This document shows, piece by piece, positions 35,713 to 43,650 of a stretch of 51,212 nucleotides of DNA. The position numbers and the translations under genes were made by a program. A model generated the notes under the pieces. It did no database searches. It worked only from the letters and a program-made list of their open reading frames with translations, and was not told the origin of the DNA. Source of the DNA: an uncultured Lachnospiraceae bacterium (GTDB lineage: Bacteria > Bacillota > Clostridia > Lachnospirales > Lachnospiraceae); assembly GCA_910577735.1 (NCBI GenBank), contig CAJTOO010000023.1, positions 1 to 51,212 of the forward strand. The letters are read 5' to 3'. Position 1 is the stretch's first letter. Each line of letters starts with the position of its first letter.

Positions 35713-36543
35713 ATGTTTGTTGATTATCATGTGCATACAGAATTCAGTGATGATTCTGTTTATCCTATGGAAGAAGTGGTAAAGGACGCTATCAGAATGG
35801 ATATGGATGAAATCTGCTTTACCGATCATGTGGATTATGGAATCAAAGTCGATTGGGACAGCGGGAAGGAAATTAAGTACCGGGACGGCGAACCTATGGC
35901 AAATGTGGATTATCCGGCCTATGTAGAACGGATTGGGATGCTGCGGGAAAAATACCGGAATCAGATTACATTGAAGATGGGATTGGAGTTTGGCATGCAG
36001 ACGCATACGATTTCCCGGTTTGAGGCGTTGTATGACAGATATCCTTTTGATTTTATCATTCTCTCTGTTCATCAGGTAGAAGACAAGGAATTCTGGAACC
36101 AGGATTTTCAGCGTGGCAGGACGCAGAAAGAATACAATGAGCGTTATTATGAGGAACTTTTGCATCTGGTAAAAGGGTATCAGCATTATAGTGTGCTGGG
36201 GCATATGGATCTGATCGTGCGTTATGATGAGATGGGTGTTTATCCCTTTCCTTATGTAAAACCTTATGTAGAGGAAATCTTGAAAGAAGTCATACGAAAC
36301 GGCAAAGGGATAGAAGTGAATACCTCGTCTCATCGATATGGCCTGAAAGATGTGACACCGTCCAGGGAAATCCTCAAGCTTTATCGGGAACTTGGCGGCA
36401 GGATCATTACACTTGGAAGCGACAGCCACAAGCATGAGCACTTGGGAGCGTATATGAAAGAAACGACAGAGGCGTTAAAGTCTCTGGGTTTTCAAAGCTT
36501 TTGTACCTATGATAAAATGCGGCCTGTATTTCATGAATTGTAG
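35713..36543 (+). CDS. PHP-domain histidinol-phosphatase family protein
   Basis: A 276-residue polymerase-and-histidinol-phosphatase (PHP) domain metallohydrolase. DYHVHTEFSDDSVYPMEEVV holds the His-x-His pair. CFTDHVDYG, GLEFGMQTH, VLGHMDLIVRY and the closing GSDSHKHEHLG supply the remaining metal ligands. The family includes HisK/HisJ, which make histidinol from its phosphate in histidine synthesis. No other his gene is nearby, so another phosphoester substrate is possible. ATG 35713 is preferred: AAGTGAGG lies seven bases upstream and an in-frame ATG at 35707 follows it too closely. That binding site is the tail of the fifth 37-bp repeat. Confidence 0.88.
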   Translation: MFVDYHVHTEFSDDSVYPMEEVVKDAIRMDMDEICFTDHVDYGIKVDWDSGKEIKYRDGEPMANVDYPAYVERIGMLREKYRNQITLKMGLEFGMQTHTISRFEALYDRYPFDFIILSVHQVEDKEFWNQDFQRGRTQKEYNERYYEELLHLVKGYQHYSVLGHMDLIVRYDEMGVYPFPYVKPYVEEILKEVIRNGKGIEVNTSSHRYGLKDVTPSREILKLYRELGGRIITLGSDSHKHEHLGAYMKETTEALKSLGFQSFCTYDKMRPVFHEL

Positions 36544-36550
36544 AGATATT

Positions 36551-37540
36551 TTACTGTATATGCCTGATATGAATAGTGCTGCATTTTTCTGCGATATAAG
36601 AAAGACAGTTAGAATGATCTGTTGTATGGAAGTTTTTTTCCCATTGTTTAATGGAGATACTTTTATCATAACCATTTTCCTTAAACTCATTAATCATTTG
36701 AATAATGACAGAATAAATGCGGTAATATTCTGCGGGCGATAAATCGGAATATGAAAAGGATGTTTTTCCGAAAACCTCAGGAAAATATTCAGAAAATATT
36801 CTATCAATAATGGAATACGCAACAAGAGAATCCTTCTTTTCCAAGTAGAAAAGAGGCTCTATCTTATAATAATCATTTAAAATAAGAGATAACAAAAAAT
36901 CCAAGCGTTTAGATAATATTTTTTCATCCAATATCCGATATATTTTTTCTGCAGATTGCTTTCCGTGTTGTACGATTAAAGTAATGAATGCATCTTTTAA
37001 ATTGGTGTAATTTTGATAAGTTTCTTCTTTAAAATCCATGTAACTATGGATGAAGGTTCCCTTTGAATCGTTGCTTGCTGTAAGTCGATTTTGGGTTTCT
37101 GTAAATAATAAATCATCTAATACAATATACCAGTCATCTCCTTCATATTCTTGAAATTTACCAAGAAAGTTCAGAACATCACAAGTAAAAAAATCATATT
37201 GAAGACAGGAAGTACGAGCAGAGTTTCGAGCTGTCTCTTTGGGTAATAATACGATTTCGGTATAGGCTTCTGCAATTTGAGATAGGGAGTAGAATTTACA
37301 ACGCCCGACAGAGTCGGACAGTATAAAGTCTTTTTGCATTTTATTGATTCTTGTAATTAAATTTGTAAGTGCATTGGCTCGTGTATCCAATATCTCTGCT
37401 AAATCTTTATGCTTTAAAGATTGATATTTATATAATGCGATTAATAGCGACTTTCCCTTTTTGGTCAAATTGCTGTTTAAATAGAAAATCGTATTCTTTG
37501 ATAGTTGAGTATTTGAGGTAGTGTAATCTGTCTGATTCAT
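36551..37540 (-). CDS. unrecognised protein with N-terminal winged-helix-like region
   Basis: I do not recognise this 329-residue protein. Residues about 25-90 look like a MarR/Lrp-style winged helix: LTKKGKSLLIALYKYQSLKH, then DLAEILDTRANALTNLITRI as a helix-turn-helix and a wing ending KFYSLSQIAEAY. The remainder (about 110-329) is helical and Phe/Tyr/Lys-rich, with no catalytic motif I can name. Base composition is far more AT-rich than the neighbouring chromosome, as in the three genes that diverge from it. It ends seven bases after the PHP gene, head to tail on the opposite strand. The likely role is regulator or DNA-binding partner of the divergent operon. Confidence 0.6.
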   Translation of the reverse strand: MNQTDYTTSNTQLSKNTIFYLNSNLTKKGKSLLIALYKYQSLKHKDLAEILDTRANALTNLITRINKMQKDFILSDSVGRCKFYSLSQIAEAYTEIVLLPKETARNSARTSCLQYDFFTCDVLNFLGKFQEYEGDDWYIVLDDLLFTETQNRLTASNDSKGTFIHSYMDFKEETYQNYTNLKDAFITLIVQHGKQSAEKIYRILDEKILSKRLDFLLSLILNDYYKIEPLFYLEKKDSLVAYSIIDRIFSEYFPEVFGKTSFSYSDLSPAEYYRIYSVIIQMINEFKENGYDKSISIKQWEKNFHTTDHSNCLSYIAEKCSTIHIRHIQ

Positions 37541-37600
37541 TAGATATCCCTTTTTTAGTTTGTGATGGAATGGAGTAACATTTTTGGTTTAGACGCATTT

Positions 37601-37628
37601 TGTATATTAGCAATGTAATATGTGACAA
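37601..37628 (-). promoter_or_regulatory. promoter of the winged-helix-like gene
   Basis: On the minus strand TTGTCA (37628-37623), 16 bases and TATACA (37606-37601). The divergent gap of 294 bases also holds CTTCA-CAAATA-TGAAG (about 37690-37710) as a small inverted repeat that could be an operator. Confidence 0.5.
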
Positions 37629-37775
37629 AAATACTTTTATATTTGTAGTGTATCAGAAATTACGTGTGATTTCAATCATTGTCACCACAAACTTCACAAA
37701 TATGAAGTGAAAAAATATATAATAACAAAAATGAACATTGCGAACAGAGAAGGTTCATAAAGATTAAGAATCGAC

Positions 37776-37803
37776 TTGCAAAATTACAAAAGTGATATAT
37801 AAT
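37776..37803 (+). promoter_or_regulatory. promoter of the three-gene island operon
   Basis: TTGCAA (37776-37781), 16 bases and a perfect TATAAT (37798-37803) point into the three-gene operon, with a predicted start about 25 bases before its first ATG. Confidence 0.6.
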
Positions 37804-37834
37804 TATTTATATAGTAAAAACTGTACAAAGATAA

Positions 37835-38395
37835 ATGTGTGCACAAGAGATAGGTATACAGGAAGGAACAAAAGATTTTTGTATGAGCTTTAAGAATAGA
37901 ACATCCTGTCGTAAAGTGGAGGCGAAAGAAACGATATTGGAGCTTCACACCACACGATTTAATATATTGATTCCACTCTTTATTTCGGCGTTTGTCTTTT
38001 TTGTTGAAATATATAGTGTGTATTATGTGGCCGGTGAAAAGGTGAATTTGCTTAGTATATTGCGTTTGGCTAATACTACTTTTATTCCGACACATATAGC
38101 CACAACCACTGGGTTTTTATATCAGCATTTTTCATTAGTCAATAATTTTAGTTATGGTGGGAAGATGAGGCCGATTGAAGAAATGGAAATAAAGGCCAAG
38201 TATGCTGGATTTACATTGACATCTACGATTGTTTTGGCAGTTTTTTATGTGGTATTTAGTTTTGGAGTAACTTTTACAACACAGATTCTCTTGTTCGTCA
38301 TGCAATGTATATATATGTGGATTCTTTTTAAATACAGTATAAGAGATAAGATTCTTATTTATGAAGAGCAGATTAGAAATGTTGTAAGTTATTAA
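37835..38395 (+). CDS. unrecognised membrane protein, first gene of island operon
   Basis: A 186-residue membrane protein I cannot place. A hydrophilic, Lys-rich N-terminus of about 45 residues is followed by a strong helix (about 47-68: LIPLFISAFVFFVEIYSVYY), a weaker hydrophobic stretch near 75-95, and two more helices (about 127-147 and 150-172). The tail is short and charged. ATG 37835 lacks a good ribosome binding site. ATG 37883 (MSFKNRTSCR) has GGAAGGAAC, but at 14 bases, so the true start is open. It is AT-rich like its neighbours and 25 bases ahead of the next gene. Confidence 0.6.
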   Translation: MCAQEIGIQEGTKDFCMSFKNRTSCRKVEAKETILELHTTRFNILIPLFISAFVFFVEIYSVYYVAGEKVNLLSILRLANTTFIPTHIATTTGFLYQHFSLVNNFSYGGKMRPIEEMEIKAKYAGFTLTSTIVLAVFYVVFSFGVTFTTQILLFVMQCIYMWILFKYSIRDKILIYEEQIRNVVSY

Positions 38396-38420
38396 GGGTA
38401 ATGAGAAAGGGGTAATGAGT

Positions 38421-38711
38421 ATGATGAATAGTTTAGAAGCAATGATGCTGCTATCATCGATGGTGGTAGTTTGCTGTATGATTATCATTTGCTTAAAGTT
38501 TATCAGATATTTTCAGAATAAGAAAAGAATGATGAGCTCTCAACAAGACAATATGCGCAATATTGGAATTCTTGAGGTGAAAATACCGGAGATTAAATTA
38601 AAGAATAAGGGTTATAGTTTGGATGAAAATATTATGTTTATTTATGATGATGAAAGTGTAAGTTTTTTGATGGGATTGGAGGATCTTTTTGAAAAAAGAG
38701 ATAACATATAA
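38421..38711 (+). CDS. unrecognised single-pass membrane protein, second gene of island operon
   Basis: A 96-residue protein with one strong transmembrane helix at about 5-28 (LLSSMVVVCCMIIICLKFI) and a cytosolic tail of about 65 residues. The tail is basic just after the membrane and acidic at the end (YDDESVSFLMGLEDLFEK). No family is recognised. ATG 38421 has AAAGGGG eight bases upstream; an in-frame ATG at 38415 is only two bases from it. The 3' end overlaps the next gene by 23 bases, so the two products are made together and may interact. Confidence 0.6.
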   Translation: MMNSLEAMMLLSSMVVVCCMIIICLKFIRYFQNKKRMMSSQQDNMRNIGILEVKIPEIKLKNKGYSLDENIMFIYDDESVSFLMGLEDLFEKRDNI

Positions 38712-39330
38712 TTTTTTGTGGGAGAGAGCAATAGAACTGCAAATAGTAGATATCGCTCGGTTTTTAGAAAAAACATATTCGGTAGAACAACATTATAACT
38801 TTCAAGTCAGAGAATTGAACGAATACAAAGAAGCTCTTTATACAAATTACACAGACATTAAGGATAGTCTAAAACAAGATTTCTTTTTTATGGGAACGAA
38901 ACAGAACCCGGATGATAGTTTGATTGATATACATAAGATTTCTGCATGTTTTTGTAAAAGTATGATGGAGCATAAAGTTTTTAGGTTTAAACTTATGGAA
39001 AGTATTCCGGTTCCGGTTTTGCTTTGTAATTATTGTGCGGCATTTTCAGTTAGTCTGGGAATTATGTATTTGAATTTATTAGCGGAATATAAGAAAGAAG
39101 GAAAAATCGATCAATATAACAGATTAAAAGAGCAACAACATTTTTGTTTTCCATCGACGAATACAGGGCATGATTCTTATCCTTATGGCAGAATAAAGGC
39201 ATTGGCATTAAATGATATTTATGGAAGAGATTTTGATTTATTAGGATATGCAGATATGATGTATTGGATCGAAGAATATAATAAGAATAAATTGAATGAG
39301 CAGGCATTGAACCGTACAGCAGGGAGTTAA
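38689..39330 (+). CDS. unrecognised soluble protein, third gene of island operon
   Basis: A 213-residue, predicted mostly helical cytosolic protein. The start is TTG 38689, supported by a perfect GGAGG (38678-38682) six bases upstream inside the preceding gene. A conserved-looking segment is SLIDIHKISACFCKSMMEHK, with Asp80-x-His82-Lys83; PSTNTGHDSYPYGRIKALAL and LLGYADMMYWIEEYN follow. The His/Asp/Lys cluster could be catalytic or metal-binding, but I know no family to confirm that. AT-rich composition matches the rest of the island. A small membrane protein pair with a soluble partner is a layout seen in several anti-phage systems, which is the basis of the speculation below. Confidence 0.6.
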   Translation: MKKEITYNFLWERAIELQIVDIARFLEKTYSVEQHYNFQVRELNEYKEALYTNYTDIKDSLKQDFFFMGTKQNPDDSLIDIHKISACFCKSMMEHKVFRFKLMESIPVPVLLCNYCAAFSVSLGIMYLNLLAEYKKEGKIDQYNRLKEQQHFCFPSTNTGHDSYPYGRIKALALNDIYGRDFDLLGYADMMYWIEEYNKNKLNEQALNRTAGS

Positions 39331-39344
39331 ACTTCCTGCTGTAC
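39314..39344 (+). terminator. stem-loop ending the island operon
   Basis: GTACAGCAGG (39314-39323) pairs perfectly with CCTGCTGTAC (39335-39344) across the stop codon of the third island gene. There is no T-run, so it may be a barrier to exonucleases rather than a strong terminator. Confidence 0.5.
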
Positions 39345-39390
39345 AAATATAAACTGGTAAATTTAGTAAAATAATTTCAGCGTTTAAATT

Positions 39391-39657
39391 TTATCTTTTC
39401 CGCATTTTAAGCATTTTATTAATGCGGTCCAGTTCTTCCGGAGTGGAATACTTCTTAATCGTGTCAATGATCGTGTCGATTTCTTCGTTGGAAAAAGTGA
39501 TATGATGATCCTGGCCTCTTTTGGCCACAGCCATCAGAAAGGGCAGCATCTGTTCTTTGCTCATGGACTGGCTCTCGAATACAAGGGCCTGCAGAAATTC
39601 CAGTTTGGACTTATCAATATGTGCAATGGCAGGATCATTCATCCAGGTATTGGTCAT
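39391..39657 (-). CDS. hypothetical small helical protein with YSTPEE motif
   Basis: An 88-residue helical protein without a recognised domain. The C-terminal part reads KKYSTPEELDRINKMLKMRK. The preceding gene on the same strand carries a very similar KELSLYSTPEEIKQLEQFQS. The start is ATG 39657, with AAGGAG seven bases upstream. It lies 69 bases downstream of its partner and is probably co-transcribed with it. Composition is that of the normal chromosome, not the AT-rich island beside it. Confidence 0.7.
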   Translation of the reverse strand: MTNTWMNDPAIAHIDKSKLEFLQALVFESQSMSKEQMLPFLMAVAKRGQDHHITFSNEEIDTIIDTIKKYSTPEELDRINKMLKMRKR

Positions 39658-39726
39658 GAGATACTCCTTTTTATGGGTTTGAAATCAAATATGTTATGGT
39701 GCAAGTGTTTCACGATGATAGGAAAA

Positions 39727-40317
39727 TCATGGTATGGGAGAACCGTTCCGGAACATCTCATACATGGCTTTCTGCTCCGGACTGAGCATATTCATCAGCA
39801 TATCCAACATGGAAGAGGATTTGGAAGAATCATTGCCAGGGTCAGACGAGGCAGATGATTCGCAGGTGCTGTCAGAACAGCCAGTTTCCCCGAAACCGTT
39901 ATTTGGGGAGAACGGATTGTCAAACAAGGAATCCATGGACATTTCCGGGAAAAGTTCCTGCATGGCAGACATGGTCTGTGACATTTCCTGTACGGTTTCC
40001 AGGGTCTTCATCATACTTTGGAACTGTTCCAGCTGTTTGATTTCTTCCGGCGTGGAATAGAGGCTCAATTCCTTACATAATCTGCACAGATCGGGCTTTT
40101 CTGATTGCGCCAGTCCGCATCCGCAAAGTTGAAAGGGATGTCTGCGCACATAATCCATGGTGTATTGCAGTTCCATATATTTGATGTAAATAGCCAGGTG
40201 CTTTTGCATGGAAGGTTCTATGTAGGGGAGAAGAACCTTGCATTTCTGTATCTGATTGGTAGTATATAAGGCATCGAATGTCATAACATTGGACGCGTCT
40301 TCATTTTTGTCTGCCAT
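39727..40317 (-). CDS. hypothetical protein with Cys cluster and YSTPEE motif
   Basis: A 196-residue cytosolic protein. CGCGLAQSEKPDLCRLC (about residues 67-83) is a possible metal-binding Cys cluster, followed by the YSTPEEI motif shared with the next gene. A Met-rich helical part (about 100-135) and a Ser/Asp-rich low-complexity linker precede a final helix (MLMNMLSPEQKAMYEMF). I know no function. ATG 40317 is preferred, with AAAGG eight bases upstream; an in-frame ATG at 40365 has no site. This kind of pair next to a Cys/Gly-rich small protein hints at a sporulation or surface role, but that is only context. Confidence 0.65.
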   Translation of the reverse strand: MADKNEDASNVMTFDALYTTNQIQKCKVLLPYIEPSMQKHLAIYIKYMELQYTMDYVRRHPFQLCGCGLAQSEKPDLCRLCKELSLYSTPEEIKQLEQFQSMMKTLETVQEMSQTMSAMQELFPEMSMDSLFDNPFSPNNGFGETGCSDSTCESSASSDPGNDSSKSSSMLDMLMNMLSPEQKAMYEMFRNGSPIP

Positions 40318-40373
40318 AGGATATGCCTTTCTGATGCCCGTATTTTCTCTAACAGTATATGACACATGAGAGA

Positions 40374-40407
40374 AAAATAGGCTCTAAAAAGAGCTAGAGC
40401 CTATTTT
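40374..40407 (-). terminator. bidirectional terminator before the Cys-rich gene's neighbour
   Basis: AAAATAGGCTCTA (40374-40386) and TAGAGCCTATTTT (40395-40407) form a perfect 13-bp stem with T-runs on both strands. It ends the minus-strand Cys/Gly-rich gene before the next minus-strand gene begins. Confidence 0.9.
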
Positions 40408-40449
40408 CCAGATGTGTGTTAAAGACGTGTTAAGATGAAACGTGACGGG

Positions 40450-40689
40450 TTAGTTGCAGCAGCAGGATAAGAGGATTAAGATCCAGATCCAGGAACAGCA
40501 GTTGTTGTCGTTGCCGCCGAAGAAGCCGTTGCCGCCAAAGAAACCATTACCACCGCAGCCACAGCCGTCGCCATTGTTACCGCAGCAGGATAAGAGGATG
40601 AGAATCCAGATCCAGGAACCACATCCACATCCGTTATTTGCAGTACTGGTATTGTTGCATCCGCAGTGAGTAGCTGTTAAATCGCTCAT
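40450..40689 (-). CDS. Cys/Gly-rich small protein with duplicated hydrophobic segment (YjcZ-like)
   Basis: A 79-residue protein made of Gly/Cys/Asn-rich stretches and two nearly identical segments, GSWIWILILLSCCGN and CSWIWILILLSCCCN, at about 24-38 and 64-79. Between them GNGFFG is repeated. A short hydrophobic stretch next to Gly/Cys-rich sequence is the plan of YjcZ-type sporulation proteins and of spore coat or exosporium morphogenetic peptides; assignment to that group is inference. ATG 40689 has GGAGGG seven bases upstream. It has its own terminator and a divergent promoter gap shared with the NusG-domain-II gene. Confidence 0.75.
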   Translation of the reverse strand: MSDLTATHCGCNNTSTANNGCGCGSWIWILILLSCCGNNGDGCGCGGNGFFGGNGFFGGNDNNCCSWIWILILLSCCCN

Positions 40690-40789
40690 GTTAGTGCCCT
40701 CCAAATGTTGTTTATGGTTTATCTTATGACCGGAGGGTGAAATGGTGACAGAGTTTTTGTGGAAGATATTCTACTTGCATTTGGTGTAC

Positions 40790-40818
40790 TTGAAACATAT
40801 GTTCGGCTGTGGTAAAAT
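40790..40818 (+). promoter_or_regulatory. promoter placing the transcript start at the start codon
   Basis: TTGAAA (40790-40795), 17 bases and TAAAAT (40813-40818). The -10 ends six bases before ATG 40825, so the predicted transcript begins at or next to the start codon. Confidence 0.65.
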
Positions 40819-40824
40819 AACAGT

Positions 40825-41319
40825 ATGAATAAAAATATGGGTAAAAACAAACTGCAACTGAAAAAATTAGATGTGGTTGTGATAATCGTCTGTCTTCTGG
40901 CGGCGTTTATTCTGGCAGCGGGCTTTATCGCAGACCGAGAAAATGCAAGAATGCTGTGCATTTCCCATGATGGAAAAACACTTATGACAGCGGCGCTGCA
41001 GGATGGCCTGTTTGGCGGCAGACAGGATTCTGATACTTCCGGGAAGGGAATATATTATCTGATTACTTATGAAGATGGCAATACAGTGATAATGCAATAT
41101 GAAGAACGCCCGTTTTTTCCTTCAGGCATCAGTTATAATCTGGTGTATGTTTTCAATGAAGAGGTGCGGATGGAGGCCGCAGACTGTCGGGATCAGATTT
41201 GTGTTCATCACAGGCCTGTCACAAGCAGCGGAGAGAGCATTATCTGCCTGCCGCACAGACTGGTGGTGGAATTGACAGGCAAAGGGCAGGAGGGAATGAC
41301 GGATGGGATGGTGAAGTGA
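40825..41319 (+). CDS. NusG domain II-containing membrane protein
   Basis: A 164-residue protein: one N-terminal membrane helix (about 16-36) and an outside domain of the NusG-domain-II type. Its conserved end is ADCRDQICVHHRPVTSSGES followed by IICLPHRLVVE; the two Cys could form a disulfide or bind metal. Such proteins occur next to Gx transporters in many Clostridia and are sometimes linked to flavin-dependent redox export. No ribosome binding site precedes ATG 40825 or the in-frame ATG 40837. Its stop overlaps the next start (TGATG). Confidence 0.85.
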   Translation: MNKNMGKNKLQLKKLDVVVIIVCLLAAFILAAGFIADRENARMLCISHDGKTLMTAALQDGLFGGRQDSDTSGKGIYYLITYEDGNTVIMQYEERPFFPSGISYNLVYVFNEEVRMEAADCRDQICVHHRPVTSSGESIICLPHRLVVELTGKGQEGMTDGMVK

Positions 41320-41822
41320 TGAAAAGAACAGCGGAACTCGGATTTTTATTGGCAGTTGCCCTGATTCTTTCCTATGTGGAATCATTGATCCCCCTTACCT
41401 TTGGGATACCAGGGATTAAGCTTGGACTGCCGAATCTTATTGTGGTTTTATTGTTATATAACGGTAAAAAGTCATTGACTGGAGCAAGAGAAGCTGTGCT
41501 GGTGAATGGAATGAGGATTATTTTATCAGGCTTTTTGTTTGGCAGCCTGTATTCTATTCTGTATGCGCTGGCTGGAGCGGCGCTTAGCCTTATGGTCATG
41601 GTGTTTGCGAAAAAGTGCAGTTGTTTTTCCATGCTCGGCGTGAGCGTGCTTGGCGGTGTGTTTCATAACGTGGGACAGATTATTGTGGCCATGTTTGTGG
41701 TGGAGACCTTTGCCGTACTGTATTATCTGCCGTTTTTGATCATATCAGGCGTGGTTACGGGCGCCTTGCTTGGGCTGGTGGGCATGGAGACGCAGCCGTA
41801 CCTTCAGCGGCATGATTTGTAG
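41319..41822 (+). CDS. Gx transporter family membrane protein
   Basis: A 167-residue integral membrane protein with five or six helices. ESLIPLTFGIPGIKLGLPNL near the start and GGVFHNVGQIIVAMFVV further on are the Gly-rich signatures of the Gx transporter family (older name: heptaprenyl diphosphate synthase component I). The family resembles the S-components of ECF importers and probably handles a small precursor. ATG 41319 overlaps the stop of the NusG-domain-II gene, so the two are translated together. Confidence 0.87.
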   Translation: MKRTAELGFLLAVALILSYVESLIPLTFGIPGIKLGLPNLIVVLLLYNGKKSLTGAREAVLVNGMRIILSGFLFGSLYSILYALAGAALSLMVMVFAKKCSCFSMLGVSVLGGVFHNVGQIIVAMFVVETFAVLYYLPFLIISGVVTGALLGLVGMETQPYLQRHDL

Positions 41823-41904
41823 CCAGGTCAGTCTGGCAGTCAGGAGTTCTGTAGGTGGTCAAATGCTGCGAATGCAAAAGTAAAACAGTCAAAGGAGAGA
41901 GAAG

Positions 41905-42525
41905 ATGTACGCATACATTAAAGGAACGTTAGAAGAGATGACAGAAGATTCTGTGGTGGTGGAAACCGGGGGAATAGGGTATAATGTGAAAGTATCCACC
42001 ACGACGGCAGACCTTCTTCCTGGAATTGGCAGTGAAGTCAAGATTTATACATATACGTTGGTGCGGGAAGATGCTTTTTCACTTTATGGTTTTTTGACCA
42101 GAGATGATCTGGAAGTGTTTAAGAAGCTGATTACCGTAAGCGGTATAGGGCCCAAGGGCGGGCTGGCGATTCTGTCGGTGATGAGTGCGGATGCCCTGCG
42201 GTTTGCCGTCATGGCAGGAGATGCGAAGGCCATCGCCAAGGCGCCGGGAATTGGCGCTAAGACAGCGGAGCGCGTGATCATAGACCTGCGGGATAAGATT
42301 TCCATTGAGGATACTTTGAAAGGACTTGGCGCACCGGCAGATACCGCAGGAGGCAATGCAAATGCGCAGACCGCGGATAATCTGATGAAGCGGGAAGCTA
42401 TCGAGGCACTGGTGGCGCTGGGGTATTCTGCATCAGATGCCACAGCGGCAGTCAAGAAGGTGGAGATGAAGGAAGATACTACAGTGGAGACGATTCTGAA
42501 GCAGGCGTTAAAGCATATGTTTTAG
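41905..42525 (+). CDS. ruvA: Holliday junction branch migration protein RuvA
   Basis: RuvA holds the four-way junction and loads the RuvB motor. The 206-residue length is normal. The OB-fold (MYAYIKGTLEEMTEDSVVVE) is at the N-terminus. The double helix-hairpin-helix region includes GIGPKGGLAILS and APGIGAKTAERVIIDLRDK. The C-terminal RuvB-binding three-helix domain follows an Ala/Gly linker (about 145-155). AGGAGAG precedes the ATG. Confidence 0.98.
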   Translation: MYAYIKGTLEEMTEDSVVVETGGIGYNVKVSTTTADLLPGIGSEVKIYTYTLVREDAFSLYGFLTRDDLEVFKKLITVSGIGPKGGLAILSVMSADALRFAVMAGDAKAIAKAPGIGAKTAERVIIDLRDKISIEDTLKGLGAPADTAGGNANAQTADNLMKREAIEALVALGYSASDATAAVKKVEMKEDTTVETILKQALKHMF

Positions 42526-42582
42526 TGCAGGATAAGTGGTTTTGGAAGAACCGCGTTACAGGTTCAAAGGTGGAGAAATAAA

Positions 42583-43581
42583 ATGGCAGGCAGAATGATA
42601 GAAACAAATCTCATGGAAGAGGATATGAAGATTGAAGGGTCTCTTCGTCCGCAGACACTTGTTGACTATATTGGTCAGACTAAGGTAAAGGATAATCTGA
42701 AGATATACATCGAGGCAGCGAAACAGCGGGGAGACGCGCTGGATCATGTTTTGTTTTACGGACCTCCTGGTCTTGGAAAGACTACGCTGGCGGGAATCAT
42801 TGCCAATGAGATGGGTGTGCATATGAAGGTTACCAGCGGACCAGCCATTGAGAAGCCAGGGGAGATGGCGGCTATCTTAAACAATCTGCAGGAGGGCGAT
42901 TTGTTGTTTGTGGACGAAATCCACAGGCTGAATCGGCAGGTGGAGGAAGTTCTGTACCCGGCCATGGAGGATTATGCCATAGATATCATGATAGGCAAAG
43001 GAGCTACGGCTCGTTCCATTCGTTTAGATCTGCCCCGGTTCACGCTGGTGGGGGCAACCACCAGAGCGGGACTGCTGACGGCGCCGCTCAGGGATCGGTT
43101 CGGTATGATTCACCGGCTGGAGTTTTATACGGTGGCAGAGCTTAAGGTCATAATCATGCATTCTGCCCGGATTCTGGGCGTGGAGATTGACGAAAAGGGC
43201 GCTGTGGAGCTGGCAAGAAGGAGCCGTGGTACGCCGCGGCTTGCGAACCGTATCCTGAAACGGGTAAGAGACTTTGCACAGGTGAAATATGACGGCATAA
43301 TCACAGAAGAAATCGCAAAGATTGCCCTGGATCTGATGGATGTGGACAAGATGGGCTTAGACCATGTGGACAGGAATATTCTGGTGACCATGATGGAGAA
43401 ATTTAAAGGCGGGCCGGTAGGACTCGATACGCTGGCGGCGGCAATCGGGGAGGATGCCGGTACGATAGAAGACGTGTATGAGCCATATTTGATTCAGAAT
43501 GGTTTTTTAAACCGCACACCCAGAGGCCGGGTGGTCACGGATGCGGCATATCAACATTTTGGGCTTGAAATTCCCTCTTAA
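42583..43581 (+). CDS. ruvB: Holliday junction branch migration helicase RuvB
   Basis: A hexameric AAA+ motor that drives branch migration with RuvA. Walker A is GPPGLGKTTLAGIIANEMG, Walker B is LLFVDEIHRLNRQVEE, sensor 1 is LVGATTRAGLLTAPLRDRFG, and the Arg finger region and winged-helix domain (GLDTLAAAIGEDAGTIEDVY) follow. The 332 residues are full length. It lies 57 bases after ruvA, the standard order. Its last codons contain the zapA promoter. Confidence 0.98.
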   Translation: MAGRMIETNLMEEDMKIEGSLRPQTLVDYIGQTKVKDNLKIYIEAAKQRGDALDHVLFYGPPGLGKTTLAGIIANEMGVHMKVTSGPAIEKPGEMAAILNNLQEGDLLFVDEIHRLNRQVEEVLYPAMEDYAIDIMIGKGATARSIRLDLPRFTLVGATTRAGLLTAPLRDRFGMIHRLEFYTVAELKVIIMHSARILGVEIDEKGAVELARRSRGTPRLANRILKRVRDFAQVKYDGIITEEIAKIALDLMDVDKMGLDHVDRNILVTMMEKFKGGPVGLDTLAAAIGEDAGTIEDVYEPYLIQNGFLNRTPRGRVVTDAAYQHFGLEIPS

Positions 43582-43593
43582 GACAGATATAAT
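43565..43593 (+). promoter_or_regulatory. zapA promoter
   Basis: TTGAAA (43565-43570), 17 bases and a perfect TATAAT (43588-43593) overlap the ruvB stop, with a leader of about 50 nt to zapA. Confidence 0.75.
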
Positions 43594-43650
43594 AGATATA
43601 GTGTTAAGCATTTTTATCAGGCGGCATATTTAGTATGGGAGGGGAGCCCA

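Noticed and set aside
35449..36441. 330-residue open frame on the minus strand
   Set aside because: It runs across the tandem repeats and antisense to the PHP gene, has low-complexity repeats and no ribosome binding site.
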